Assembly (NCBI GenBank): GCA_037953745.1
Contig: JBAKBP010003194.1
Location: forward strand, 94,606-158,605
Direction of reading: 5' to 3'
From: Lithodes maja
Lineage: Eukaryota; Arthropoda; Malacostraca; Decapoda; Lithodidae
DNA length: 64,000 bases
Positions 1 to 10,099 of the stretch are shown here, piece by piece (within the stretch, counting starts at the first letter, position 1; every line of letters starts with the position of its first letter). The notes below the pieces were generated by a model, which was not told the DNA's origin, searched no databases, and was given only the letters and a program-made list of their open reading frames with translations. The translations under genes and the position numbers were made by a program.

Positions 1-630
1 ATATTTTGCATGGCCCAGGGGCAAATTTTTTGTTTTGTTCTTGTTTTTTTCGATGTTTAACCCTCCAGCCCCGGTTATGTATTATATATATATTCCTCGA
101 AACCCGGGTGTTTTGGCCGAAAAACGTCTAGGCTAGGCTACCGTATATTCGTTAATCAGACTGCTTACCGCATTCCCGCGCATCCCCAAGCGTAGCTGTG
201 TTATTTACCTGTAAAATGGCATTAAGTAGAGCTCTCTAAGTCAACTGGGTGAGCTGTGATGATGATTTCATTGGAGATAACTTTATGGCCAAACCAGCCA
301 CTTTACACCACTTTTCGATACTGAACAACAACATACAGGCACACAAGAACAAGCGACGCTCTCCTTCTTGTGGCCGGAGATGCGGAGCGTCGGTCCAGCC
401 GGCTGTTGTTTACATGCGTCGGACCGACGCCTCGCACAGCAAGCTCACAGGCTGTGACGTCGTGGGTGCATAAGAGGCCTTCCGGGTACCTGGTACATGC
501 TTTTTTATGGGCGTACATGAGGTCATCCGGGAACCAAGGGTTAAAGTTGATTTTTTTTTTTCTCTGACTCTTAAGAGTCTTCCCGCAGTCCGCCGGGGGA
601 ACTCTTAAGAGTCTTCCCGCAGTTCCCGGG
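1..630 (+). mobile_element. TTAA-flanked element family Y, copy Y0 (cut by the window edge)
   Basis: Bases 1-56 and 545-630 match the 3' part of the Y copies at 31101-33319: TTTTGCATGGCCCAGGGGC, the CGATGT motif, GTTGATTTTTTTTT, the CTCTTAAGAGTC palindrome, and the end CGCAGTTCCCGGG. The copy is interrupted by element X1 at 61-540. Its right target site is CTAA (631-634), one change from TTAA. It sits inside the LINE fragment at 635-1330. Confidence 0.75.
61..540 (+). mobile_element. piggyBac-like MITE, family X, copy X1
   Basis: 480 bp flanked by TTAA at 57-60 and 541-544. It begins CCCTCCAGCCCCGG and ends CCGGGAACCAAGGG, so both ends are CCCT...CCCGG in inverted orientation. The internal sequence (GCCGAAAAACGTCTAGGC, then ATGCGTCGGACCGACGC) is shared with X2 (19647-20135) and with the piggyBac end at 62319. 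Short ORFs here have no similarity to a transposase. Confidence 0.8.
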
Positions 631-634
631 CTAA

Positions 635-1335
635 GTGACACTGGAAGTCGATTGAATAGACGTGGGGCAACACAAGAGAAGGATCTAGCAGCAAAAGTAC
701 GTTCCCCAATGGCTCTGGGCTCATAAAGGCGATATGAGTCATCACCACTACGCAAATTCACATTTGACTCATTATGTGTTGGATCCAACAAATCCAACCA
801 ATACTTAGGCTCACCAAACCTCAGCACCTTAAATGTCAGTAAGCAAATTTTAAACTCCATTCTGGCCTTGATGGGAAGCCAGTGTAGACCTATTAGATAA
901 TATGTGGTGGGTGTTCTGGGTGGAAGTGAAAATATTAGTCTAGCACACCTATTGAGAACAGACTGGAGTTCCTTCAAAGTAGCATTTGGTAGACCTATGA
1001 ACAATGAATTACAGTAATCAATTCTAGATATAACAAATGAATGAATGAGGGTCAAAAGAGATTCCTTGCTCAAGAACTTCCTTATGGCATAAAGGTTACA
1101 AATGTAAAGGTGACAACTCTTCACGACACTATTTGTATGATTCTTAAAGTTCAGATTTTTGTCGAATACAACGCCCAAGTTTCTCACTGATTCCAAAGGT
1201 TGGAACTGCGATCCACCAAATTCTAGACATCCAAAATCTTCATGGACACTATTTCTCAAATTACCATTTATGACTAGGGTATTTCGCCGAAAATCACGGT
1301 TTTTGACGAATAGAAACTGCCACAAATGGAATTTT
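635..1335 (-). pseudogene. CR1/L2-like LINE reverse transcriptase, 3' fragment
   Basis: A minus-strand open frame reads FLFVKNRDFRRNTLVINGN, VRNLGVVFDKNLNFKNH, RIDYCNSLFIGLPNATLKEL and GLHWLPIKARMEFKICLLTF. This order is the thumb and C-terminal region of CR1/L2-group LINE proteins. It ends abruptly at the Y0 copy at about 635. The upstream RT core of apparently the same element is at 2145-2480, separated by about 800 bp of inserted or rearranged DNA. 5' part missing; not functional. Confidence 0.8.
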
Positions 1336-1449
1336 GAATGTTTTCATTTTTTATCAATACATTCAGCCTTTCTGCTATAGATGCCCAAAAAACAAAAACA
1401 AATATATAATGTTTTGGTCATGCTGCCGATTTTTTGAAAAAGTTACTCT

Positions 1450-1490
1450 CGCGGCGAAATTACCCCGCCGGGCGGTGTAATTTCGCCGCG
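1450..1490. repeat. Near-perfect GC-rich hairpin
   Basis: Arms 1450-1469 and 1471-1490 (CGCGGCGAAATTACCCCGCC and its complement) pair at 19 of 20 positions with a one-base spacer. It lies in the segment that separates the two LINE pieces. It may be the centre or end of an unrecognised foldback element. Confidence 0.8.
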
Positions 1491-1639
1491 ACCTATTTTA
1501 CGCATCATCTAGCTAGTAAACTAGATAACATTATATGATTAATGGCCAGACAAAACACTAGCGCGCAGGTAAAAGCAATGAAAACATTCACAAACCCAAA
1601 CTGACACTAAACATGCCAATAGAAAAACGTCGCACACAC

Positions 1640-1860
1640 ACAACTGAACAGGGCGGGCAGAGATGCAGGTGTGTCACACGTGTAGGCCTAGGCACCACTG
1701 TGTCTAGTGCGGGTGTGGAGTTGTGGACATGTAGTGCAGGTGTGGACGTGTCTAGTGCGGTTGTGGACATATTTATTAGGCCTACGGGTGTGGAAGTATT
1801 TAGTGCGGGTGTGGACGTGTCTTGTGTGGGTGCGGCGTGTAATATGCTAGTGCAAAGTAC
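1640..1860. repeat. Degenerate TG-rich minisatellite
   Basis: Variant units of about 24-27 bp with core GGTGTGGACGTGTCTAGTGC recur at least five times. It produces shadow ORFs on both strands. Confidence 0.7.
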
Positions 1861-2010
1861 CAGGCAGCAGCTGACGGCTACTGCCACCACTGTGTCACAC
1901 GCACCACCACAGTGTACGCACATACATACAAATACACCCCCACACACACCCGACCATACCGTCAGACGCGCCGCTAGCCCTGGCGCCAGGCCCCGCGAAA
2001 CTGCAACACA

Positions 2011-2118
2011 ACCTAAGCTAAACTAGCTCTACAACCTAAGCCAAACTAGCTATACAACCTTAAGCCAAACTAGCTCTACAACCTAAGCAAAACTGCTATA
2101 CAACCTAAGCCAAACTGC
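2011..2118. repeat. 24-bp tandem repeat
   Basis: Four to five units of the form CAACCTAAGCCAAACTAGCT with small indels. No coding potential. Confidence 0.8.
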
Positions 2119-2144
2119 AGCCGAATCCATGCAATAGTTTCGGA

Positions 2145-2480
2145 AATATTTCAATTTGAGCTTCCTTCTAGTCATCCAGATCTTCAAGTCTGACTAAGAG
2201 TGATGAAAATTTATTCTTTACCTCATCGATATTGTTAATTTCAATATACTGTACAACTGTGAATCATCTGCATAGAAATTATACTTAACATTATGTGCAT
2301 CCAGTAGGGATGAAAGACTAGAGGCATAGATAATAAACAACACAGGGCCAAGAACTGATCCCTGAGGCACCCCGAACTTTAGCGATGATGGTTCTGACAT
2401 GGAGCCACCAATGACAACGCGTTGACTGCGATCGGCAATATATGGCTGATTCGAGACAGAGCCCAAATAGAGACAACACA
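2145..2480 (-). pseudogene. CR1/L2-like LINE RT core fragment
   Basis: Minus-strand reading gives SEPSSLKFGVPQGSVLGPVL, FIIYASSLSSLLDAH and NFYADDSQLYS: the GVPQGSVLGP and YADD motifs of a LINE reverse transcriptase. The frame shifts just after the YADD box; the next frame continues IEINNIDEVKNKFSSLLVRL to about 2160. Probably the upstream half of the element at 635-1335. Confidence 0.8.
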
Positions 2481-2528
2481 ACATAACAAAAAAAATGAAC
2501 ACAAAAACAAAACACAAATTCACATACA
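2450..2528 (-). repeat. Interspersed repeat W, fragment
   Basis: The reverse complement reads TTATGTTGTGTTGTCTCTAT then TTTGGGCTCTGTCTCGA, the 3' part of the W family also seen at 6505, 6712, 10940, 21503, 22650, 39010 and 39150. Confidence 0.65.
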
Positions 2529-2562
2529 TCTACTGTACTTGAACCAAACTGTTACCACGTAC

Positions 2563-2718
2563 CGGTTGTGGGATGCTGATGACCTTCTTGCGTTTCTTGA
2601 GTGGCAGTACCGGGCCGAGTGAGGCAGGGGATGGGGGCGGGGGTACAAACAGATGCTTCCCTGGGGTGGGCGGCATAGAGCTCATGGTGTTGTCTTCAGT
2701 CAAGGATAGGCTGCCTCT
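2563..2718 (-). CDS. NPAT: NPAT-like exon 11, basic near-C-terminal segment
   Basis: Acceptor GTGTGACTCAG|AGAGGC and donor CAACCG|GTACGT; 156 bp, 52 codons, phase 0 at both ends. It encodes RGSLSLTEDNTMSSMPPTPG, then a Pro-rich stretch and PLKKRKKVISIPQP. Vertebrate NPAT also has a lysine-rich stretch close to its C-terminus before a short conserved tail. If the donor is used, the last exon lies further left, probably outside the window. If it is not used, the frame stops ten codons later at 2530 and this would be the terminal exon. I favour the donor. Confidence 0.6.
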
Positions 2719-2777
2719 CTGAGTCACACAGTAAAATGGTAATGGTAAGTACGTATAGTCCATTCACTTTAGTAAAT

Positions 2778-2876
2778 TATAATGTAAAACTTGCAAAATA
2801 AACAAACTAAAACTTGGACGAACACAGTAAAAAGACAAAAGAACTTATCAAAATCGCTATGTGGAAACCACGCTTT
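2778..2876 (+). repeat. Interspersed repeat V, copy 1
   Basis: About 100 bp starting TTATAATGTAAAACTTGCAA and ending ATCGCTATGTGGAAA-CCACGCTTT. Seven further copies occur in introns of the NPAT-like gene. Family type unknown; no clear terminal inverted repeats. Confidence 0.8.
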
Positions 2877-2904
2877 AGTAAAATAAAAGGACCCCTGCCG
2901 AAGG

Positions 2905-3635
2905 ATGAGTCAGAAATCGAGAAATTTGAGTGAGTTGTGTGCAAGGGCGAGCTTGTGTTAAATGATGATCCTGTGGCTGTGAATTTTGGAAATGAGTCAT
3001 TGGAGCTGGTGGACAAGTTTTGTTACCTAGGAGATACCATCTCTGCCGGTGGCTGCCACTGTCGCTAGAATTAGATGTGGCTGGGGGAAGTTCAGAGAAC
3101 TGATGCCAATTCTGACCATGAAAAGAATGACTCTCCCCCTGAAGGGAAAGGTGTATGCCTCATGTGTTAAAAGTGCAATGACGTATGTCTCAGAAACACG
3201 GTCCGTTAAAGTAGAGGATGTCAACAGAATGGAACGTAATGAGATGAGAACTGTGAGATGGATGTGTGGGGCCAGGCTGCAGGATAGAATAACAAATGAT
3301 GAGCTGAGGAGACGCTTAGGTATAAAGAGTATTAGCGAGGAGATGCGTACAAGTAGACTGGGATGGTATGGGCATGTGGAGAGAATGGATGAACAAAATT
3401 GGGTGAAAAGATGCAGGTCTGTGAATGTGGAGGGAGCTGCACCAAGGGGTGTACCGAGGAAGACCTGGGATCGGACTATACGTGCCAATCTCAAATCCAA
3501 AAACTTGACAAGTGAAGCAGCCCTTAACAGGGTTGCCTGGAACACCGCCATTAAGACAAGAGACTGAAACTGCATGTATGTGTGGAGCACTCAGTCTTAA
3601 AATTTGATGTATGTATGTATGTATACTCACACCAA
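2905..3635 (+). pseudogene. LINE (family Q, RTE-like) C-terminal fragment with TGTA-repeat tail
   Basis: Pieces read VDKFCYLGDTISAGG, then in another frame ARIRCGWGKFRELMPIL, KVYASCVKSAMTYVSETRSV, SRLGWYGHVERMDEQNWVKR and GVPRKTWDRTIRANLKSKNL. This is the region after the RT domain of LINEs whose C-terminus carries WYGHVERM and RKTW motifs. A frameshift lies near 3045. The copy ends in a TGTATGTATGTA tail at about 3607-3632, as expected for target-primed insertion of this family. Related pieces are at 10590-10860 and 16950-17480. Confidence 0.8.
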
Positions 3636-3720
3636 AATTCCGCGCACTATGCATTAGGCTATCAAGACAGTTAAAGGCTTATGCACAAGCCTACGATAAA
3701 TAACACTGGCCACAACTAAC

Positions 3721-3829
3721 CTGGTGCTGGTGTTTGGTCATGATGGTCAACTGCTTGCTGGGACTGTGAGCAATCTCCAGGCTGCCACCAAAGTGAAGCT
3801 CCGAAGCCATGTGTCTCGCTCGTCTCTGT
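3721..3829 (-). CDS. NPAT: NPAT-like exon 10
   Basis: A 109-bp exon with acceptor GGGCCCAGCAG|ACAGAG and donor CACCAG|GTTAGT. The first base completes an Arg codon left by exon 9 and the exon ends in phase 0. It encodes QRRARHMASELHFGGSLEI then AHSPSKQLTIMTKHQHQ. The acceptor is less pyrimidine-rich than the others, so a nearby alternative AG (6 bases downstream or 3 upstream) is possible. The match of both phases supports the choice. Confidence 0.6.
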
Positions 3830-3874
3830 CTGCTGGGCCCGGGGAATCATAGTCGCTCAGTTATTATATATAAT

Positions 3875-4015
3875 CTATATCTTATTAATTTCACCACAAC
3901 ACCAAACACCTCCAAAGAAATGAATGAAAGCATATATGTGATCCACCGGGATTCGAACCCGGGTTATCACACACAGATTTTTAAACACTCTAACTATTAC
4001 GCCACCAAGACGGTT
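3875..4015 (-). mobile_element. tRNA-derived SINE
   Basis: On the minus strand a tRNA-like head has an A-box-like TGGCGTAATAGTTAGAG and a B box GGTTCGAATCC (complement at 3949-3959), followed by a shared tail ATGCTTTCATTCATTTC and GTGTTTGGTGTTGTGG. There is no proper acceptor stem and the tail continues into non-tRNA sequence, so this is a SINE and not a tRNA gene. A related piece lies at 3633-3705. Confidence 0.75.
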
Positions 4016-4189
4016 AAAGGTTTATGCACACGCCTACAACTTATTATCCATTCTCGAATACTAGATATTAATCTAATGTACATATTCCCAACTGTGCTAT
4101 GGTAGCCTACTGTTATGTGAGAGGAAAGAATATTCATGGGGCACAGATCATATAGAACGGCCTCGCTACGAAATATCCCTGAACCTACT

Positions 4190-4256
4190 GATAATCTATA
4201 TTTTATTAATTTCACCACAACACCAAACACCCCCAATGAAATTAATGAAAGCATAA
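4190..4256 (-). repeat. SINE tail fragment
   Basis: The TATTTTATTAATTTCACCAC tail of the same SINE family without the tRNA-like head; it runs directly into a V repeat. Confidence 0.6.
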
Positions 4257-4350
4257 ATGTAAAACTTGCAAAACAAACAAAACAAAAGAGGAATGCACAA
4301 TATAAAGATAAAAGCACTTATCAAAATTACTATGTGGAAATACCGCATTG
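4256..4350 (+). repeat. Interspersed repeat V, copy 2
   Basis: Diverged copy: ATGTAAAACTTGCAAAACAA through TCAAAATTACTATGTGGAAA. Confidence 0.7.
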
Positions 4351-4847
4351 AAGATTCAGCAAAATATTATTATGAATAACATTATATAATAATAACCATC
4401 AATGCTTTACGGACATTCCCATGATTGTAGAGAGAGCACGTGGCAACCTTATTTCTACTCGATCTAACGCCTATTCTCTCCAGTTCCAACCAAAGAGTGA
4501 ATGATTTGTCACAGTCCTCTGAAACTATCACCCTCAGTCACTTCTCCATTCTTTTTTTTATTTTGTGGATGAGGGAGACAAAAGGCAGAGCTGTCTGTGA
4601 CAAGTGCTTCCCCCAGAGTTGAAAGAGTGACAGGGCCAAAATCAGGGAATGTAAATAAGTTTTACAACATAAACTTCTTCAAACTCTGCATATACAGGCC
4701 TTCTGATTCAAATTTACCATGATTTTCATAAAACAGGATAAGTATTATCTTACGAGGTAAGAAAATTGTCTTAACCACAACTAATATGTACAATCAGTCA
4801 AATGTTATAATAAAAAATACCGTACAGTACAATACGGTACTACAAAC
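4351..4847. other. Intronic stretch without recognised features
   Basis: AT-rich intron between exons 9 and 10 of the NPAT-like gene. I see no element ends and no supported ORF. Confidence 0.5.
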
Positions 4848-5784
4848 CTTTCAACTCCAGCTTCTTCGTCGAGTTCCTGAGATGTTTCCGACTCAATAAC
4901 ATAGCTCTGGGACATCCGGAAGGAATCGTGATGGACTTTGTGAGCGGAACTGAAACCCTCAAGGCTGGAGGTCGCTGAGGAAGACTGGGAGTGACTGAAG
5001 GACGGTCGGGGTGGCAGGGAGTAGGACACAGGGGGGTTGTGTAAAGTTCTAAGCAGGCTGTGAGAGAGGTTTATTTTCTTTGGACCTGGATGGGGAGGAG
5101 CGGAAAGGTTGTGCGTGGCTGTGCTAGGTAGGGATTCAGAGGATGGCCAATGGGAAGAACGAGGGTCTGTGTTCGAGCCTTTGAGAGAGTAATAATTTGA
5201 AAAGGAAGGAGTGATAGGGGCGGTGAGGAAAGCAGACGATAGATACGATTTAGATGTTAGCATGGTAGAATGATGAAGGGTGGGTTGACTAATAGAGGCA
5301 TGAGGAACTGATGATGGGTGAAGCATGGAGGTGTTACGGGAGGAGAGCGGCTTAAACGCGCTGGTGTTGGTGTTGGGGGTGGATGTATGAAAGGCGGAAG
5401 GGTGAGAGATGGAGGTGATGTGAGGGGTGGAGGGGAGGTGGGATATGGATGTGAAATGGATGGAGGTGTGAGGGGTGGATGGGAGGTGGGATAGGGATGT
5501 GGAATGAATGGAGGTGTGAGAGGTGGAGGGGAGGTGGGATGTGGATGTGGAATGGATGGAGGTGTGAGAAGCGGAGGGGAGGTGGGATAGGGATGTGGAA
5601 TGGATGGAGGTGTGAGAAGCGGAGGGGAGGTGGGATGTGGATGTGGAATGGATGGAGGTGTGAGAGGTGGAGGGGTGGGGACCAGGGGAGGAGTCAGGGT
5701 GGCGTGGGGATTCAGAGATCTGGAGGCGACCAGGGCTGGCACTGGACAGAGAACTGGCACTGCGTTCACTCACACCGCCCTGAT
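4848..5784 (-). CDS. NPAT: NPAT-like exon 9 with His/Ser/Thr-rich repeats
   Basis: Acceptor CTCCACTTTGCAG|ATCAGG, donor GTTGAAAG|GTTTGT; 937 bp. It completes an Asn codon and encodes NQGGVSERSASSLSSASPGR, followed by five to six 16-residue units (SHTSIHSTSTSHLPSA) from a 48-bp repeat. The rest is Ser/Pro-rich (HPGPKKINLSHSLLRTL, PPRPSFSHSQSSSATSS), ending MSQSYVIESETSQELDEEAG. The plus-strand and alternative-frame readings of the repeat are shadows. The extreme Ser/His bias makes it likely to be disordered. Phase fits exon 10. Confidence 0.7.
5440..5690. repeat. 48-bp coding minisatellite in NPAT-like exon 9
   Basis: Five to six tandem 48-bp units (plus-strand core GTGGGATAGGGATGTGGAAT), each coding 16 residues on the minus strand. 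The 3' units in gene orientation are degraded. Confidence 0.85.
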
Positions 5785-5986
5785 CTGCAAAGTGGAGTAA
5801 GTTGTCACACACTAAATTCTTTAAACCTTTGCTGATCGTAATAAAATTATCTAATCCTAGCCAGAATTATCAAGGTACACTTTTACTGAAGGAGTTACTC
5901 AAGGAAGTTTTATACATCCTGGCTAGGAGATGGCTTATATGATCTTAACAAAATCGCCTAGTGTTAGCCCGTAGAATAGATATTAA

Positions 5987-6193
5987 CCGCTTCTTTACCT
6001 GTAACGTTTTTTTTACGTTTATTCTGGCTATATTTAGACAATTTTGTGCAGTTTAAGAAGGATCTGTGGTAGTAAAAATGGTTAAGAGAGATAGTTCGAA
6101 GCCTGTTAGTTGCTGGAGGCCCTGTTTAAACTGACTGAAATAGTCTAATAGTAGCCAGAATAAAGTTAAAAAGACATCGCAGTAAAGAAGGGG
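5987..6193. mobile_element. TTAA-flanked MITE, family S, copy S1
   Basis: Flanked by TTAA (5983-5986) and TTAG (6194-6197). Left end CCGCTTCTTTACCTGTAACG and the complement of the right end CCCCTTCTTTACTGCGATGT match, and a second inner inverted pair is TTTATTCTGGCTA / TAGCCAGAATAAA. No coding capacity. S2 at 20493-20696 has the same layout. Confidence 0.75.
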
Positions 6194-6504
6194 TTAGTAG
6201 AATGTAATATTTCAAGCTGGACACAGTATACATAGAGATACAGTTTTTAGCTCCGTACACTCCCTCGATTGACAGTATTTCAGCAAGGTTGTAAAATTAA
6301 ATGGCAATATATGTTGCTACCTACTTGAGTATAGAGGTAGATCCTTCTTCTGAAATCCCAGCTCACACACAATGTCTTGTTCTTGGTATTCTTGGCCACA
6401 TCCAGATTTCAACCCCATTCTGTAAGTGACATGATGTTCCATTTATGATGTATGGATATATTTACTCACACCCATTCCCAACTTTTCCTTTTTTTTCTTC
6501 TGGG

Positions 6505-6575
6505 GGTGGCCGACTCAAGACAGAGCCCAAATAGGGATAACATAACAGAAAACAAAATAAAAATTCACACACATC
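6505..6575 (-). repeat. Interspersed repeat W fragment
   Basis: Complement of the W 3' end: GGGGGTGGCCGACTCAAGAC followed by AGAGCCCAAATAGGGATAAC. Confidence 0.7.
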
Positions 6576-6620
6576 TAAGCCACCCAGGAGAAGGCTTATG
6601 ATGGTACCACATAACTATCA

Positions 6621-6711
6621 TAATCGTCTCCCCGGGCCAGGCGCCTGATGGACTATTATCTAGTTGGACTAGATAATAGTCCATCAGGCGCCTGGCCCGA
6701 GGAGACGATTA
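6621..6711. repeat. Near-perfect 44-bp inverted repeat with 3-nt loop
   Basis: Arms 6621-6664 and 6668-6711 (TAATCGTCTCCCCGGGCCAG... and its complement) pair at 43 of 44 positions around TGG. The right arm is the start of the W repeat at 6712; the left arm is an inverted duplicate of that start. Degenerate relatives of the same end occur at 21503 and 39150. Confidence 0.9.
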
Positions 6712-7012
6712 ATATGAAGGGTGCGCCTGGAAGTGTGGTGGGAGGGCTTGTGGCTTTGGCTCCGCTGCATGTCTGCCTGCCGAGATCGGAACCTCTCCGG
6801 GTGGTCGGGGGCCGGGGGAGTGCTGGAGCGACCTTGGTGACCCTGTTCTCTGGGTCTTCTCCTGGGTGACCTGGATGTGTGTGAGTTTGTGCTTTTTATC
6901 TGTGTTTATTTGTTGTTTTATGTTGTTTTTGTGTTTTCCCTGTTCTTGTTCTGTCTTGAGTCGGCTACCCCCAAAATGGGGATTGGGCCTGAGCATATAG
7001 ATAGACATAACT
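6712..7012 (+). repeat. Interspersed repeat W, long copy
   Basis: About 300 bp: GCTGCATGTCTGCCTGCCGA, GGAACCTCTCCGGGTGG, and the end TGTCTTGAGTCGGCTACCCC with a short ATAGATAGAC tail. Copies at 22650 and 39150 share the whole length. It looks like a SINE or the 3' end of a LINE; no tRNA-like promoter is obvious. Confidence 0.75.
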
Positions 7013-7120
7013 ATACACTGGTACTGACTTACATGTTTTAATAAAAATAATTACATAATTTCATATTTGTTTTCACCAACTCATCAATACAGCTTTGAAA
7101 TCATGCTTCAGTTAACTTAC

Positions 7121-9892
7121 TTGTTGGGTCCAGCTCTCCGATTCTTATGCAGCAGCTTTCGTTCTCTCCTGGCCTCTTCTTCCCTCCCCAGTTCTTGCGA
7201 TCTTCTTTGGTGAACGTCTCAACATCCCCGATTCGCACTGGAGTGATACGCCGTCGCTTCTGTTCAGTGTTTTGGTTTGCCCGTTTGTTAATATTCTGCT
7301 CCTCTACAGGGGTTCTCGGAGTATCTTCTGACCTGGTCCTCTTTATAAACTTCTGCATCAGTACTGGATTACTTAGGTTTTCAGCGAGAGGCGGGATGGT
7401 GTTGTAGGTGGTAGTTTGCTGCACTTCATCGCTTGCACCACGTACTCTGACTCCCGTCTCTGTTCTATCACCAGTTGCACCCTCACCAGTCACAGTCTTA
7501 TCGGCAGCAGGACCTTTAGCCTTTCTCTGTTTGGATGTAGATTTATTTGTTGATTTAGGCTTTTTTTCTTTTCCCTTTGATGATGATTTAGAGCCAAGGT
7601 TAGTATTTTTCTGCTGGGAAGTCTTTTTAGTCCTAGATCTCTTGGCCTCAACATTCTGACTAAATATACTTATGAAGTCACTCATGGTTAGCTGGGATTT
7701 AAGTGGTCTGATCCCCTCCGCTTCATCTTCCAAACCCTCCTCAATCCTCAATCCATCACTACTGTCGTCCTCCTCATTCCTGGAGTCGGCATTGGACTCC
7801 TTCTCATCCACTGGAACCACATTATTGAGCCATTTACTACAGTTCTCCATGGCATTTACTTCTTCATCAACAGCCTCTGGTAATACATCGCTCACTCTTG
7901 GCTGGCTTGCGTCGGGGCTCTTCATCTTCCTAATTTTACCAGATAGAGGGGTATCTTTTGGGGGTTCTCTGTCTTTCTCTTGGCTTATGTTGGAACTCTT
8001 TGTATTCTTTATTGTATCAGAGAGAGATTCAACTGCTTTTGGTTCTCGCTCTCTCTGTTGGTTTATGTCGGAACTCTTTGTATTCTTTATTGTAGCAGAT
8101 AGAGATTCAATTGTTTCTGGTTCTCGCTCTCTCTGTAGACTTGTGTCGGAACTCTTTGTATTATTCATTTTATCAGATAGAGATTCAATTGTTTCTGGTT
8201 CTCGCTCTCTCTGTAGGCTTGTGTCGGAACTCTTTGTATTATCCATTTTATCAAATAGAGATTCAATTGTTTCTGGTTCTTGCTCTCTCGGTTGGTTTAT
8301 GTTGGAAGTCTTTGTATTATCAATTATAGTAGAGAGAGATTCAACTGTTTCTGATTCTTGCTCTCTCTGTTGGCTTATGTTGGAACTCTTTGTATTATCC
8401 ATTATATCAGAGAGAGATTCACCTTTTTCTGGTTCTATGTGGCAGCTTGCATTTCCTCTGTTTGTTTTGCTCTCGTTTCTGCTGCTGACATTTGGAGTTT
8501 GGCTAGAGTGTTGGAGATAATGGTTCATTGGTGGTACTCTAGCTGTAGTTGGACTTTCTTTAACTGTACATGCTGAAGAATCACCATCTACATCATCTGT
8601 TCTTTCCATTGATGCACTTGTTTCTCTTTGTGAAATAGGAAAATTTCTACCATCTTGAGGAGATATCCCTTTACTTTGCAACTTATTCTTTTGTGTCATG
8701 TGAACAGAACTGCTTGCTTTGGGTCTGGTGTATATATTCACATTATTTAAACTCAAAATACGCTTTACAGGTCTATCTTCTTCGTCAATTGGCCGTTTCC
8801 GTTTATCAGTTCTAGTTGGGGAGAGGCTGAGACACACTGACTTTGGTAGTTTGGATGGTGACGGGAAAGCAACCAGAGCTTTTTTCTCCCTGACGATGGA
8901 ATGGCAGATCTGACCGACTTTCTTCTCTGGTGTGGATGGGAAGGACTTATAAGACAGTAAGCAGTGTTCCTCGGAGGCTTCCCACATGTCTCCCGTGCTC
9001 TCCACCGACCCCGGGGGAGACGTGGTGCCGGGAGTCGAGTCTTGATCTCCTTGATGCTTCTTGTGGGAAAGCTGAGGTGAAGGCCAGTCACTTTCTTCAT
9101 CATTCTTGGAAGACGCTACATTTGAGGATTTACTCTCGCACATTTTATTGCTTGCAGATTCTGTGGATATATTAGTGTTATCGGAAGATTGTATATCAGT
9201 TTTCTGCTGATTCAAGGTTTTTAGCACAATTTTTGAATGGCTGCCTTTCTCACAATCTTGGCTAGTTTTTGGTATATTTGTATCAGCCGAGTTCCTGTCA
9301 TTTGACACGCTATGTTTGAAGGTACCCTGTTCGACCATCTCCAATTGTTTTTCTAATGCCTGGAAAGTTTCATCCGAGAGTAATCTTGATACTGTGTAAG
9401 CATTGATAGACATTCCCTCATTTTCTTGGCTGCACAGAGTCACCGTCTCTCCTTCTAAGGTATTTCCAGTTTGACAAAGTTCACCTTCTTTCATTGATAC
9501 TGCTTCCACTTTTCTTTCTTTTGTATTACCCAAGATAGACTTTTCAGTATCATCAGGTCTAACAGAGCCAGCTTTTGACAAGACTTCTTTGGTACTAGTA
9601 TTGGACGTCTCAGCTAGCTTTTCTGAGTTGTGTACACTATTAACAGTAGTATTTGACGTCTCGGCTAGCTTTTCCGAGTTGTGTACACTCTTAAAAGTAG
9701 CATTTGACGTCTCAGATAGCTTTTCTGAGTTGTGTACATTATTAAAAGTAGTATTTGACGTCTCAGCTAGCTTTTCTGAGTTCTGTACACTATTAAAAGA
9801 CAAAGTTTCTCCATTAGATAATTCAGGATCTGTGGCCAGGGAGTGATAATTTCTTGTGCTGGTTGGTGTACAGCTTCGGTCACTTGAAGCAT
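7121..9892 (-). CDS. NPAT: NPAT-like exon 8 with two tandem peptide repeats
   Basis: Acceptor TTTGTATTACAG|ATGCTT, donor CCAACAA|GTAAGT; 2,772 bp, phases agree with both neighbours. It begins DASSDRSCTPTSTRNYHS. Then come four 17-residue units of the type FNSVHNSEKLAETSNTT (51-bp repeat). Further on are about six 26-residue units built on NTKSSDTSLQREREPETIES. The last third is acidic then basic (KGKEKKPKSTNKSTSKQRK, RTRSEDTPRTPVEEQNINKR, KKRPGENESC). SP/TP sites recur (SWP-SPQLS, FPSTPEKK, SLSPTRTDKRKRP). The composition is that of a disordered nuclear protein. No catalytic domain is visible. Confidence 0.72.
7950..8440. repeat. 78-bp coding minisatellite in NPAT-like exon 8
   Basis: About six 78-bp tandem units; each encodes 26 residues, core QREREPETIESLSD plus NTKSSD on the minus strand. 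The central units are the most alike and the outer ones more diverged, as expected for slippage or unequal exchange. Confidence 0.85.
9590..9800. repeat. 51-bp coding minisatellite in NPAT-like exon 8
   Basis: Four tandem 51-bp units, each encoding 17 residues of the type NSVHNSEKLAETSNTT on the minus strand. Units differ at few bases. Confidence 0.85.
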
Positions 9893-9972
9893 CTGTAATA
9901 CAAACAAATATATAAGTTGCATGAGCTAAGTAACTACAATATGGTTACTGGGAACTTGGATATTATTTGCTA

Positions 9973-10034
9973 AAGCGTTATTTTCACATATCGATTTTGA
10001 TAAGTTCTTTTGTCTTTTTACTGTGTTCGTCTAA
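9973..10034 (-). repeat. Interspersed repeat V, copy 3 (partial)
   Basis: Complement of V: ATCGATTTTGATAAGTTCTT then TTGTCTTTTTACTGTGTTCG. Lies between exons 7 and 8. Confidence 0.75.
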
Positions 10035-10099
10035 GTTGAATAGAGCTGCCTATAATGCCGCCGGTAGGACATCGGACTGAAACTGCACTTGGTCCTTAA

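Noticed and set aside
249..567. Small plus-strand ORFs at 249-473 and 370-567
   Set aside because: They lie in the non-coding piggyBac-like MITE X1 and show no similarity to any protein I recognise.
2530..2562. Stop at 2530 as the end of the NPAT-like protein
   Set aside because: A good donor (CCG|GTACGT) precedes it and the extra ten codons run towards a W repeat. Kept only as the less likely alternative.
5257..5835. Alternative-frame Pro-rich and plus-strand Gly/Trp-rich ORFs over the 48-bp repeat
   Set aside because: Shadows of exon 9 created by a repeat unit divisible by three.
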